In this document: positions 15,256 to 22,571 of the stretch, piece by piece
Layout of the letters: each line of letters begins with the position of its first letter
How positions within the stretch are numbered: the first letter of the stretch is position 1
Assembly: GCA_900549275.1 (NCBI GenBank)
Contig: URNU01000002.1
Location: 1 to 31,776, forward strand
From: an uncultured Collinsella sp.
GTDB taxonomy: Bacteria > Actinomycetota > Coriobacteriia > Coriobacteriales > Coriobacteriaceae
Direction: 5' to 3'
Length of the DNA stretch: 31,776 nucleotides
Translations under genes and position numbers: made by a program
The notes under the pieces: generated by a model
The model's input: only the letters and a program-made list of their open reading frames with translations
Told to the model about the DNA's origin: nothing
Databases searched by the model: none

Positions 15256-16737
15256 ATGCGCCAGGGTTTCGACAACGCGAAGTATATCGAGCTGCAGGCT
15301 GCTCACATTAAGGAGCGCATCTCGCAGTTTGGTGGCAAGCTCTATTTGGAGTTTGGCGGCAAGCTGTTTGACGACTATCATGCGAGCCGCGTGCTGCCGG
15401 GTTTTGAACCGGACAGCAAGTTCCGCATGCTCAAGAGCATTGCCGATGACGTCGAGGTCATCATCGCAATCAACGCGAACCATATCGAGAAGAATAAGGC
15501 CCGTGGCGATTTGGGCATTACCTATGACGAGGACGTTTTGCGCCTGGTCGATCTGTTCCGCGGCAACGGTTTTGCTGTCGCGGCCGTGGTTATCACGCAG
15601 TATGCCGGTCAGCCCGCTGCCGATGTCTTCCGCAATCGTCTGAATGCACTCGGCATTCCCGCCAAGCTGCACTATCCCATCGAGGGCTATCCGCACGACG
15701 TCGATCTGATCGTGTCTGACGAAGGCTACGGCAAGAACGAGTTCGTTGAGACCACGCGTCCGCTCGTTGTCGTGACGGCACCCGGCCCTGGCTCGGGCAA
15801 GCTCGCCACTTGCCTCTCGCAGCTGTATCACGAGCATAAGCACGGTACCGCCGCCGGCTATGCCAAGTTTGAGACATTCCCGGTCTGGAATCTTCCTCTG
15901 ACGCATCCGGTCAATATTGCCTATGAGGCCGCCACGGCAGACCTCGACGATGCCAATATCATTGATTCGTTCCACCTTGAGGCCTACAACAAGACCACGG
16001 TCAACTACAACCGCGACGTCGAGGCCTTCCCGGTGGTCCGTGCCCTGATGGAAAAGATTCTGGGCAAGAGCCCCTACCAGAGCCCCACGGACATGGGCGT
16101 CAATATGGTCGGCTTTGCCATCACCGATGACGATGCCTGCCGCGACGCTTCCAAGATGGAGATCGTCCGCCGCTACTTTACCGCGGTTGAAAGCGTGCGC
16201 CGTACCGGCGTGGGCGATGAACAAGTCGACCGTCTCAAGATTATTATGAAGAAAGCCGGCATCGATAAGAACTACTCGCCGGCGCGCTCGGCAGCCCTCA
16301 CCAGGGAGCAGCTGACGGGTGGTCCCGTGGGCGCCATGGTCATGCCGGACGGTTCCGTTGTGACCGGTAAGACCTCCACGCGTTTGGGCGCTGCGAGTTC
16401 GCTGATCATGAACGCCCTCAAGCATGTCTCGGGCGTCGACCTTGAGCTCGAGGTCATCAGCGACGAGGCGATCGAGCCCATCAGCAAGCTCAAGACGCAT
16501 TTCCTGGGCAGCAAAAACCCGCGCCTCCACACCGACGAGACGCTTATGGCGCTGTCAATTACCTCGGCTACGAGCGAGACGGCCGCTCGTGTCCTTTCGG
16601 GCCTGGAGCAGCTGCGCGGTTGCGATGCCTTCTTTAGCGTGATTATCTCGCCGACGGACGAGACGGTGTTGCGCAAACTGGGCATCAACGTGTGCTGCGA
16701 GCCCAAGTTTGAGCGCCGCGGTTTCTTCCATCGATAA
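15256..16737 (+). CDS. DUF1846 family protein
   Basis: The 493-residue protein fits the DUF1846 family (COG4868), which has crystal structures but no settled function. Recognisable parts are the GFDNAKYIELQAAHIKERI opening, KLYLEFGGKLFDDYHASRVLPGF, VTAPGPGSGKLATCLSQLYHEHK with a glycine-rich, P-loop-like turn, and the MGVNMVGFAI stretch. No signal peptide or membrane segment is seen, so it is probably cytoplasmic. The start at 15256 matches the family opening and has GGGAG eight bases upstream; an ATG at 15232 would add eight residues. It stands alone between a hairpin-rich region and its own terminator. Function should not be assumed. Confidence 0.88.
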   Translation: MRQGFDNAKYIELQAAHIKERISQFGGKLYLEFGGKLFDDYHASRVLPGFEPDSKFRMLKSIADDVEVIIAINANHIEKNKARGDLGITYDEDVLRLVDLFRGNGFAVAAVVITQYAGQPAADVFRNRLNALGIPAKLHYPIEGYPHDVDLIVSDEGYGKNEFVETTRPLVVVTAPGPGSGKLATCLSQLYHEHKHGTAAGYAKFETFPVWNLPLTHPVNIAYEAATADLDDANIIDSFHLEAYNKTTVNYNRDVEAFPVVRALMEKILGKSPYQSPTDMGVNMVGFAITDDDACRDASKMEIVRRYFTAVESVRRTGVGDEQVDRLKIIMKKAGIDKNYSPARSAALTREQLTGGPVGAMVMPDGSVVTGKTSTRLGAASSLIMNALKHVSGVDLELEVISDEAIEPISKLKTHFLGSKNPRLHTDETLMALSITSATSETAARVLSGLEQLRGCDAFFSVIISPTDETVLRKLGINVCCEPKFERRGFFHR

Positions 16738-16771
16738 GTTTGAAGTACCGCGGTAATTGCATTGCATTTTG

Positions 16772-16804
16772 GCCGTATCGGGTTAGCGCCCGGTACGGCT
16801 TTTT
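16772..16804 (+). terminator. intrinsic terminator of the DUF1846 gene
   Basis: GCCGTATCGGG at 16772-16782 pairs with CCCGGTACGGC at 16789-16799 (one G-T pair) and is followed by TTTTT. This is the most classical terminator in the window, 34 bases after the stop codon. Confidence 0.92.
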
Positions 16805-16993
16805 GATCAATTAAGCGTCTATTTCGGCGAAAAATAGCCGTTTACCTGCCTGGAAACGATTTGAGCGGTATAAAATAACCGTAACTGTTTCATCCTTAGC
16901 GGGATGCCGCATGATGGATATTACCTGCCATCGTGAGGTGTGTCGGTCGTGCACGGCGCGCTGGATGCTCGTGCTCGGTTAGAGGAGGCTGCC

Positions 16994-17329
16994 ATGGCGG
17001 GCAAGGGTCGTGCGAGTGTCAACGATATGAAGCGTGTCGAAGTGCTGGTGTTGATGGAGATCGCCCAGCAATCCGAAAGTTGCGGGACATATGGTTTCTC
17101 GCGCAAAACGCTTGCGGAGCACGTTGGGGTGTCTCCGTATCGAGCCCGTGCCGCAATTGAACGTTTGGATTCTGATGGCTTGATCGAGGTCGTTTCGCGA
17201 TATAGCGAGGATGGCGGCCAGCTTGCAAATGGTATTTGCCTTACCGAGCGCGGCGGGTGGTATCTAAAGGGCATCCGCGCGGGTATGCTCGTTCAGGATA
17301 TGCTCGGAGACGAGCTTGCCGATCGGTAG
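16994..17329 (+). CDS. small winged-helix DNA-binding protein
   Basis: A 111-residue protein with a predicted helix-turn-helix: YGFSRKTLAEHVGVSPYRARAAIERLDSDGLIEVVSRYSEDGG reads as a recognition helix followed by a wing, and the C-terminal part has GICLTERGGWYLKG. It resembles GntR/MarR-like winged-helix regulators without a ligand domain. The start at 16994 has AGGAGG five bases upstream. A GTG at 16940 in the same frame would add 18 residues but lacks a ribosome site. A TATAAAAT box at 16869-16876 may be its -10. It has its own terminator before pyrG, so it is not necessarily co-transcribed. Target genes are unknown; pyrG is the nearest candidate by position only. Confidence 0.75.
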   Translation: MAGKGRASVNDMKRVEVLVLMEIAQQSESCGTYGFSRKTLAEHVGVSPYRARAAIERLDSDGLIEVVSRYSEDGGQLANGICLTERGGWYLKGIRAGMLVQDMLGDELADR

Positions 17330-17353
17330 CGATCTGTCGCCTAAGTTGTTGTG

Positions 17354-17385
17354 ACGCCGCTCGGGCCCCGGGCGGCGTTTTGTTT
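17354..17385 (+). terminator. terminator between the winged-helix gene and pyrG
   Basis: ACGCCGCTCGG at 17354-17364 pairs with CCGGGCGGCGT at 17368-17378 (one G-T pair) around a three-base loop, followed by TTTTGTTT. It starts 24 bases after the stop codon. Confidence 0.88.
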
Positions 17386-17506
17386 CAAGATTGAGAAATG
17401 CGAGCGCGCGCGAGAAAAGATACGAACGGCTTGCGGTCCGAGTATTACAATGAAGACCCGTAAGATGTGTATGGACAACTTCTACGGGAAGCGCAGGTAA
17501 CTCAAT

Positions 17507-19168
17507 ATGACCAAGCATGTGTTCGTAACCGGTGGCGTGGTTTCGTCCCTAGGCAAGGGTATCACCGCGGCCTCATTGGGACGTCTGCTCAAGTCACGCG
17601 GCTACAAGGTAACGATGCAAAAGGCCGACCCGTATCTGAATGTCGACCCCGGTACCATGAGCCCGTTCCAGCATGGCGAGGTCTTTGTGACCGAGGACGG
17701 CTACGAGTCCGATCTAGACCTGGGCCACTACGAGCGCTTTATTGACGAGAACCTGACCCGCGATTCTAACTTTACGACGGGCGCCATTTACAAGAGCCTG
17801 ATTGCCCGCGAGCGCCGCGGTGACTTTTTGGGCGGCACCGTCCAGGTGATTCCGCACGTTACTAATGCCATCAAGGACAAATTCCGCCGCATTGAGGAGC
17901 AGACTGGCTCCGACGTTGTCATTACCGAGCTGGGCGGTACGATCGGCGACATCGAGTCGCAGCCGTTTGTGGAGGCTATCCGCCAGTACCGCAAGGAGGC
18001 CGGTCCCGAGAACGTCTGCTACATCCACGTATCGCTCGTTCCCTATATCGCCGCCGCCCACGAGGTTAAGACCAAGCCCACGCAGCACTCCGTTAAGGAG
18101 CTGCGCAGCTTTGGTATCCAGCCCGACATTATTGTGCTGCGCTCCGATCACCATATTGACGATGCCATTCGCGGCAAGATCGCAAGCTTCTGCGACGTCG
18201 ACACCGACTGCGTCTTTACCAACGAGGATTGCGCGAGCATTTACGACGTGCCGCAGCTGCTTGCCGAGCAAGATTTTGACCTGCGCATTTGCGAGCGTTT
18301 GGGTCTGGACCCGCGTGAGCGCGACATGAGCGAGTGGAATGAGTTCCTGCGTAAGCAGAACCATGCCAACCATCACGCTGATAAGGTTAAGGTTGCCGTC
18401 GTGGGAAAGTACACCCAGCTTCCCGATGCATATCTGTCGGTTATCGAGGCCCTGCATCACGCGGGCGTTTTCTACGATCGTCACGTAGATGTGCAGCTGG
18501 TCGATGGTGAGAGCCTCGATGCCGAAAACGTCAATGAGGTTCTGGGCGACGCATCGGGCATCCTGGTTCCCGGCGGCTTTGGCAAGCGCGCCCTGGAGGG
18601 CAAGATCCTTGCTGCCGAGTTTGCTCGCGAGCACAAGATTCCGTATCTGGGCATTTGCCTGGGTATGCAGGTTGCCGTGTGCGAGTTCGCCCGCAACGTT
18701 GTCGGCCTTGCCGGTGCCAGCTCCTCCGAGTTTGATCCGGACGGTCCGTATAGCGTCATCGACCTGATGAGCTCGCAGGAGGACGTGACCGAGAAGGGCG
18801 GCACCATGCGCCTGGGCGCTTATCCGTGCAAGCTCGCCGCCGATACCCTCGCTCGCGAGGCGTATGGGGAGGAGCTTGTCTACGAGCGTCACCGTCATCG
18901 CTTTGAGTTCAACAATGCCTTCCGCGACCAGCTCGAGAACGCCGGTCTTGTCATCTCGGGCCTTTCGCCTGATGAGCGTCTGGTCGAGATGGTCGAGCTG
19001 CCGCGCGACGTGCACCCGTGGTACGTGGCCACTCAGGCCCACCCCGAGTTCAAGAGCCGCCCCACCAATCCTCAGCCGCTGTTCCGTGAGTTCGTGCGCG
19101 CCTCGATTGGCCAGCATGAGGGTGTCGATCGCCTACAGGTGACGCCCATGAATCGTGCGACGGACTAA
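17507..19168 (+). CDS. pyrG: CTP synthase
   Basis: ATP-dependent amination of UTP to CTP using glutamine. The 553-residue protein has the usual two parts. The amidoligase domain opens VFVTGGVVSSLGKGITAASL and contains DPYLNVDPGTMSPFQHGEVFVT and DLDLGHYERF. The C-terminal glutaminase has C384 in LGICLGMQ and the His-Glu pair in AHPEF. Length and motifs are canonical. No AGGAGG-type site precedes the ATG (only GCAGG about ten bases upstream). The leader carries no visible C-tract of the type used for reiterative control in Bacillus. xerD begins two bases after the stop, so the two genes are probably one transcript. Confidence 0.97.
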   Translation: MTKHVFVTGGVVSSLGKGITAASLGRLLKSRGYKVTMQKADPYLNVDPGTMSPFQHGEVFVTEDGYESDLDLGHYERFIDENLTRDSNFTTGAIYKSLIARERRGDFLGGTVQVIPHVTNAIKDKFRRIEEQTGSDVVITELGGTIGDIESQPFVEAIRQYRKEAGPENVCYIHVSLVPYIAAAHEVKTKPTQHSVKELRSFGIQPDIIVLRSDHHIDDAIRGKIASFCDVDTDCVFTNEDCASIYDVPQLLAEQDFDLRICERLGLDPRERDMSEWNEFLRKQNHANHHADKVKVAVVGKYTQLPDAYLSVIEALHHAGVFYDRHVDVQLVDGESLDAENVNEVLGDASGILVPGGFGKRALEGKILAAEFAREHKIPYLGICLGMQVAVCEFARNVVGLAGASSSEFDPDGPYSVIDLMSSQEDVTEKGGTMRLGAYPCKLAADTLAREAYGEELVYERHRHRFEFNNAFRDQLENAGLVISGLSPDERLVEMVELPRDVHPWYVATQAHPEFKSRPTNPQPLFREFVRASIGQHEGVDRLQVTPMNRATD

Positions 19169-19170
19169 GG

Positions 19171-20112
19171 TTGCCGTCGAACAGGGAACATATCGAAGAA
19201 GCTCCTTCGTCGCTCGCTGTGGCGGCGGGGGAGTTTCTTGATTACCTTGCAGTCGAGCGGGGCTTGGCGCGCAACACGATTGCCGCCTATCGCCGAGATC
19301 TGACGACCTACTGTGCCTATTTGGAGCGGGCGGGCATTGCATCCTTTGAGGACGTGAGCCGGCGGGTCGTCGAGGACTTTATCGCCGATCGGCGCGACGG
19401 GGGCTATTCCGATGCCTCGGTGGAGCGCGCGCTCGCGGCCGTCAAAGGTCTGCATGCCTTTCTGGTGCGCGATGGGGCCGTGGCCCAAAATCCCACGGCG
19501 GCATTGCGCTTGCCAAAAAAGGCCGAGCGCCTGCCGGAGTGCCTTTCGGTGGAGGATGTTTCGGCATTGCTCGACCAGGATTTTCCCGATGGAGAGATGG
19601 GCCTGCGCGATCGCGCCATCTTGGAAGTGCTGTATGGGTGCGGCCTGCGCGTGAGCGAGCTGGTGGGGCTCGATGTGAGTGATATCCATGTCGATGACGG
19701 CTTTGTGCTGGTTCGCGGCAAGGGCTCCAAGGAGCGTCTGGCCCCTTTGGTGGGAAGTGCGGCGCGTGCCCTGACACGCTATATATGCGATGGACGCCAG
19801 CTTCTGGCGGCTCACGCCCGTGGGACAGAGACGCCGGCGGTTTTTTTAAACAAGAACGGCGGGCGTCTGTCGCGTCAGGGTGTTCACGTCATATGCGAGC
19901 GCTACGGGCGCCAGGTGGGGTTGGTGGGCCTCCATCCGCACACGTTGCGCCACTCCTTTGCCACTCACATGCTTGCGGGCGGTGCGGACCTTCGCGTGCT
20001 GCAGGAGATCTTGGGGCACGCCGATATATCGACCACTCAGGTCTACACGCATGTCGATCGTACGCAGCTGACCGAGGTTTACCTGGCGGCCCACCCGCTG
20101 GCGCATCGCTAA
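19171..20112 (+). CDS. xerD: tyrosine recombinase XerD
   Basis: Site-specific recombinase expected to resolve chromosome dimers at dif with XerC. The protein has the N-terminal core-binding SAM-like domain (residues 18-105) and the full catalytic set: R160 in GCGLRVSEL, K184 in GKGSKER, H257 and R260 in HTLRHSFATH, H283 in LGHADI and Y292 in TQVYTHV. With the TTG start two bases after pyrG it has 313 residues; a GTG at 19219 would give 297, closer to the usual 298. Neither has a clear ribosome site, so coupling to pyrG is likely. XerC and XerD cannot be separated with full certainty by eye. An xer recombinase near pyrG is also known from other Actinobacteria. Confidence 0.92.
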   Translation: MPSNREHIEEAPSSLAVAAGEFLDYLAVERGLARNTIAAYRRDLTTYCAYLERAGIASFEDVSRRVVEDFIADRRDGGYSDASVERALAAVKGLHAFLVRDGAVAQNPTAALRLPKKAERLPECLSVEDVSALLDQDFPDGEMGLRDRAILEVLYGCGLRVSELVGLDVSDIHVDDGFVLVRGKGSKERLAPLVGSAARALTRYICDGRQLLAAHARGTETPAVFLNKNGGRLSRQGVHVICERYGRQVGLVGLHPHTLRHSFATHMLAGGADLRVLQEILGHADISTTQVYTHVDRTQLTEVYLAAHPLAHR

Positions 20113-20144
20113 TACGCTGCCGAGCTGCAATTACATGCTATCAA

Positions 20145-20206
20145 GGGCGGACCCTCGATTGCTGGAACGTGCTGTTGCACACGTTTTGGCAATCGGGGGT
20201 CCGCCC
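20145..20206 (+). terminator. long-stem terminator of pyrG-xerD
   Basis: GGGCGGACCCTCGATTGC at 20145-20162 pairs with 20189-20206, with one T-G pair. An inner AACGTG/CACGTT stem lies in the loop. CATTTTGC follows on the + strand. It starts 33 bases after the xerD stop and has the same long-stem shape as the element at 6293-6344. Confidence 0.75.
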
Positions 20207-20304
20207 CATTTTGCGCCGTCGGCCAATGTCGCGGTGGGGCGCGCATACCGTGCATGGGGAGTTTGGGGGCGATGTGAACGGCGTGTAAAGGGATATAAAA
20301 TTCG

Positions 20305-20324
20305 CCTCAAGGTCAACTTGAAGG
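20305..20324. promoter_or_regulatory. imperfect palindrome of MerR-operator type
   Basis: CCTCAAG at 20305-20311 and CTTGAAGG at 20317-20324 form an inverted repeat with one extra base, similar in shape to MerR/SoxR family operators. It is followed by a GGTTGA direct repeat (20323-20334). A TATAAA at 20294-20299 lies just upstream. The arrangement does not place it between a good -35 and -10 box, so the assignment is weak. Confidence 0.2.
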
Positions 20325-20374
20325 TTGAGGTTGAAAGGCGGGGTGCTACAGGTGGCATCTCGCCTTTGCGTTAA

Positions 20375-20390
20375 ACACAACATATTGTGT
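20375..20390. promoter_or_regulatory. NrdR-like box
   Basis: ACACAACATATTGTGT matches the general NrdR consensus ACACWATATATWGTGT at 15 of 16 positions and is part of a 20-base palindrome (20373-20392, eight-base arms). NrdR boxes usually occur as pairs; no second copy was found at the usual distance. No ribonucleotide reductase gene is in the window. Confidence 0.35.
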
Positions 20391-20393
20391 TTT

Positions 20394-20407
20394 CGAACAT
20401 ATGCTCG
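20394..20407. promoter_or_regulatory. LexA-like (SOS) box
   Basis: CGAACATATGCTCG differs by one base from the Gram-positive SOS box core CGAAC-N4-GTTCG. It lies four bases after the NrdR-like box and about 165 bases ahead of mraZ. It would be about 70 bases upstream of the predicted mraZ -35 box, far for a simple repressor site. Confidence 0.35.
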
Positions 20408-20439
20408 GGGGTGGTGCCCAATAGTTAGGGGATGGAGTA

Positions 20440-20467
20440 GTGGGGCGTGGTGGGGGAAGGGGTGGGG
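20440..20467 (+). promoter_or_regulatory. MraZ binding repeats
   Basis: GTGGGG occurs at 20440-20445, 20450-20455 and 20462-20467, with a further TGGGG at 20483-20487. MraZ of E. coli binds TGGGN direct repeats spaced by five bases ahead of its own promoter, and the first two copies here have exactly that ten-base period. They lie just upstream of the mraZ -35 box, so MraZ probably controls its own operon. Confidence 0.65.
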
Positions 20468-20474
20468 AAAGGTG

Positions 20475-20503
20475 TTGAAAAATGGGGCGGTTCCCCATAT
20501 TAT
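20475..20503 (+). promoter_or_regulatory. mraZ operon promoter
   Basis: TTGAAA at 20475-20480 and TATTAT at 20498-20503 are separated by 17 bases, the best -35/-10 pair seen in the window. Transcription would start near 20510, giving a leader of about 60 bases for mraZ. An inverted repeat ATGGGG/CCCCAT fills most of the spacer. Confidence 0.7.
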
Positions 20504-20535
20504 TAATGACGTCGACAGGCGGGGTGGTTCCCCGC
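20482..20535. promoter_or_regulatory. tandem near-identical palindromes at the mraZ promoter and leader
   Basis: GGGGCGGTTCCCC at 20484-20496 lies between the -35 and -10 boxes. GGGGTGGTTCCCC at 20521-20533 lies in the leader, 37 bases later. They differ by one base and each is an inverted repeat. The paired arrangement looks like two operator copies, or one operator and one leader hairpin. Confidence 0.4.
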
Positions 20536-20571
20536 GTACGTGCCATCTGAGTAACCGAGGGGAGGGCGCAC

Positions 20572-21006
20572 ATGGGAATGACTGGTGCATACGAGCGCAA
20601 TCTCGATGCAAAAGGTCGCCTGTCCCTGCCTGCACCCCTTCGCGAGGAGCTTGGAGAGCACGTTCGCGTGTTCAAAGCCCTGGATGTCGATGCTCTGTAC
20701 GTGTTCTCTGCCGAGGCCTTCGATAAGTGGGTCGAAGGACTCTTCGCGGGTCGTGAGGGCCACGAGGGTTTTAACCCGCGTGACATCAACGACCAGAAGC
20801 TCATGAGGGCGATCAACAAGCGCACCACGTCGATGGATGTGGACAGCGCCGGTCGTATCGGTCTTTCTGAGTCTCTCCGCAAGCAGGCGAACCTCGACCG
20901 CGAGGTCACGGTTGTGGGCAACTACGACCACCTTGAGGTTTGGGACCGCGCCGCGGCCGATGAGGACGATGACGACGAGGCTCTGCTTGACCTCTTCTTC
21001 TCGTAA
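20572..21006 (+). CDS. mraZ: MraZ transcriptional regulator
   Basis: DNA-binding protein that controls the division and cell wall cluster. The 144-residue protein has two SpoVT-AbrB-like swapped-hairpin halves, marked by DAKGRLSLPAPLRE near residues 12-25 and DSAGRIGLSESLR near 90-102, and ends in an acidic tail. Length is typical. The ATG has GGAGG six bases upstream. It is the first gene of the cluster, 20 bases ahead of rsmH, and its promoter region carries the repeats MraZ is known to bind. Confidence 0.96.
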   Translation: MGMTGAYERNLDAKGRLSLPAPLREELGEHVRVFKALDVDALYVFSAEAFDKWVEGLFAGREGHEGFNPRDINDQKLMRAINKRTTSMDVDSAGRIGLSESLRKQANLDREVTVVGNYDHLEVWDRAAADEDDDDEALLDLFFS

Positions 21007-21026
21007 GGGCAAGGCACGAGTAACGG

Positions 21027-21992
21027 ATGGAGCGTGGGATCTTGACACAAGAATATCGGCATGAACCTGTCATGCTCGGCGAAGTACTTGAGTCGCTGCA
21101 GCTAAAGAGCGGCTCCGTTGTCTGCGATTGCACCCTTGGCGGTGCCGGCCATTCGGTAAAGATGGCCGCGCAGGTGGGGGAGACGGGCCTTTTGCTCGGC
21201 GTCGATCAGGACGACATGGCCCTCGAGGCCGCTGGCGCCCGTCTGGACCGCGAGGTTCCCGGCATCCCGCACCAGCTGCTGAAGGGCAACTTCGGCGACT
21301 TGGACGAGCTGCTTTGCTCGGCCGAGGTGCCCGGGGTCGATGGCTTCCTGTTTGACTTGGGCGTTTCGTCACCGCAACTCGATATCCCTGGCAGGGGCTT
21401 TTCGTATAACGAAGATGCCCCATTGGACATGCGGATGGATCCGGGTAACAACACCCTAAACGCAGCTGAGGTCATCAACACCTATAACGAACACGACCTC
21501 GCCCGGATTCTACGCGTCTATGGTGAAGAGAAGTTCGCCTCGCAGATTGCACGCGAAATCGTACGTCGCCGTGAGACCGAACCGATCGAAACCACCGGTC
21601 AGTTTGTCGAGATCATCAAGGCGGGAATACCTGCTGCCGCTCGTCGGCATGGTGGGCACCCTGCCAAGAAAAGTTTCCAGGCCATTCGCATCGAGGTCAA
21701 CCACGAGCTCGATGTGCTCGAGAGAGGGCTTGATGCCGCCACCAGGTGGCTCAACCCGGGCGGGCGTATTTGCGTCATCTCGTATCACTCGCTCGAGGAC
21801 CGTATCGTAAAGAACCACTTTAAGGAGATGAGCCAGGGGTGCACGTGCCCGCCGGAGATTCCGGTGTGCGTGTGCGGCAACGTGCCGATACTCAAGGTCA
21901 TCACCCGCAAACCCTTGGTTGCCCAACCCGATGAGGTTGAGCGCAACCCACGGGCGAGATCAGCCAAGATCCGCGTGGCGCAGCGCCTGTAG
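21027..21992 (+). CDS. rsmH: 16S rRNA (cytosine-N4)-methyltransferase RsmH
   Basis: Methylates N4 of C1402 in 16S rRNA using SAM. The 321-residue protein has the opening HEPVMLGEVLESL, the SAM-binding CTLGGAGHS, FDLGVSSPQLD, GRGFSYNEDAPLDMRMD and the C-terminal SYHSLEDRIVKNHF and NPRARSAKIR motifs. The family name MraW is an older synonym. The ATG at 21027 has only a distant AAGG. A TTG at 21042 with GGAG nine bases upstream would give a start closer to the family (TQEYRHEPVML), so the true start may be there. It follows mraZ in the same transcript. Confidence 0.95.
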   Translation: MERGILTQEYRHEPVMLGEVLESLQLKSGSVVCDCTLGGAGHSVKMAAQVGETGLLLGVDQDDMALEAAGARLDREVPGIPHQLLKGNFGDLDELLCSAEVPGVDGFLFDLGVSSPQLDIPGRGFSYNEDAPLDMRMDPGNNTLNAAEVINTYNEHDLARILRVYGEEKFASQIAREIVRRRETEPIETTGQFVEIIKAGIPAAARRHGGHPAKKSFQAIRIEVNHELDVLERGLDAATRWLNPGGRICVISYHSLEDRIVKNHFKEMSQGCTCPPEIPVCVCGNVPILKVITRKPLVAQPDEVERNPRARSAKIRVAQRL

Positions 21993-22082
21993 GCGCGACC
22001 GCGCGAAATTGGACCTCCCGCTCGCACCATAAACGAAGCTTAAACACACTACCAACGTACTCGGGATGGGAGGCGGCATATC

Positions 22083-22553
22083 ATGGGCTATAACACCTCA
22101 AACGCAGCACTCGCCTATGATATGAACGCCATGCCCGCCTACCGCGAGGCACCGCAGGCGCCCGCTGCCCCTCGTGAGCAGCGCACGCCGCGTTTTGATG
22201 TCTACACGGGCGCGGGCCGTCAGGCAAACCAGGCGGTAAGCCCGGTTTTCATGAGCGTTCTTAAAACGGTTTGCATCATTGCGGCTATCTTCATGACGAT
22301 CGGTGTCGCGCGAGTGGCACTTGCCGGTGTTACGGCCCAGGTGCTCAACGTCAACGCAGAGCTTACCAACACGCTCGAGAAGGCGACCGACGAGAGCTCT
22401 GACCTTGAGGTCATGCATTCGGTCTATGGTGCCGATACGCGCATTCGCGATCTTGCGGGTGCCTATGGCATGGTGGAGCCCAGCGAGAGCGTTACGCTTG
22501 ACTTTTCGCAGGATGCAGCCGCGGGCGCTAGCTCGACTGCGGCCGCTCAGTAA
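22083..22553 (+). CDS. ftsL: FtsL-like division protein
   Basis: Small bitopic membrane protein expected to join the divisome with FtsB/FtsQ-type partners and activate FtsW-FtsI. The 156-residue protein has a proline- and alanine-rich cytoplasmic part (residues 1-55), one membrane segment (about 57-82, FMSVLKTVCIIAAIFMTIGV), a coiled-coil-like stretch (AQVLNVNAELTNTLEKATDESSDLE) and an Ala/Ser-rich end. FtsL is poorly conserved in sequence, so the call rests on topology, size and position between rsmH and ftsI. GGGAGG lies nine bases before the ATG. The 90 bases after rsmH hold nothing recognised. Confidence 0.85.
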   Translation: MGYNTSNAALAYDMNAMPAYREAPQAPAAPREQRTPRFDVYTGAGRQANQAVSPVFMSVLKTVCIIAAIFMTIGVARVALAGVTAQVLNVNAELTNTLEKATDESSDLEVMHSVYGADTRIRDLAGAYGMVEPSESVTLDFSQDAAAGASSTAAAQ

Positions 22554-22571
22554 ATAAGACGGTAGCTGAGT

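Noticed and set aside
17386..17506. Reiterative-transcription control of pyrG
   Set aside because: The GGGC start and C-tract known from Bacillus pyrG leaders are not present in this leader.
17714..19117. 467-codon - strand frame over pyrG
   Set aside because: Antisense shadow of canonical CTP synthase; low-complexity composition.
20325..20726. 133-codon + strand frame across the mraZ promoter
   Set aside because: It overlaps the promoter and the mraZ start in another frame and has no family similarity.
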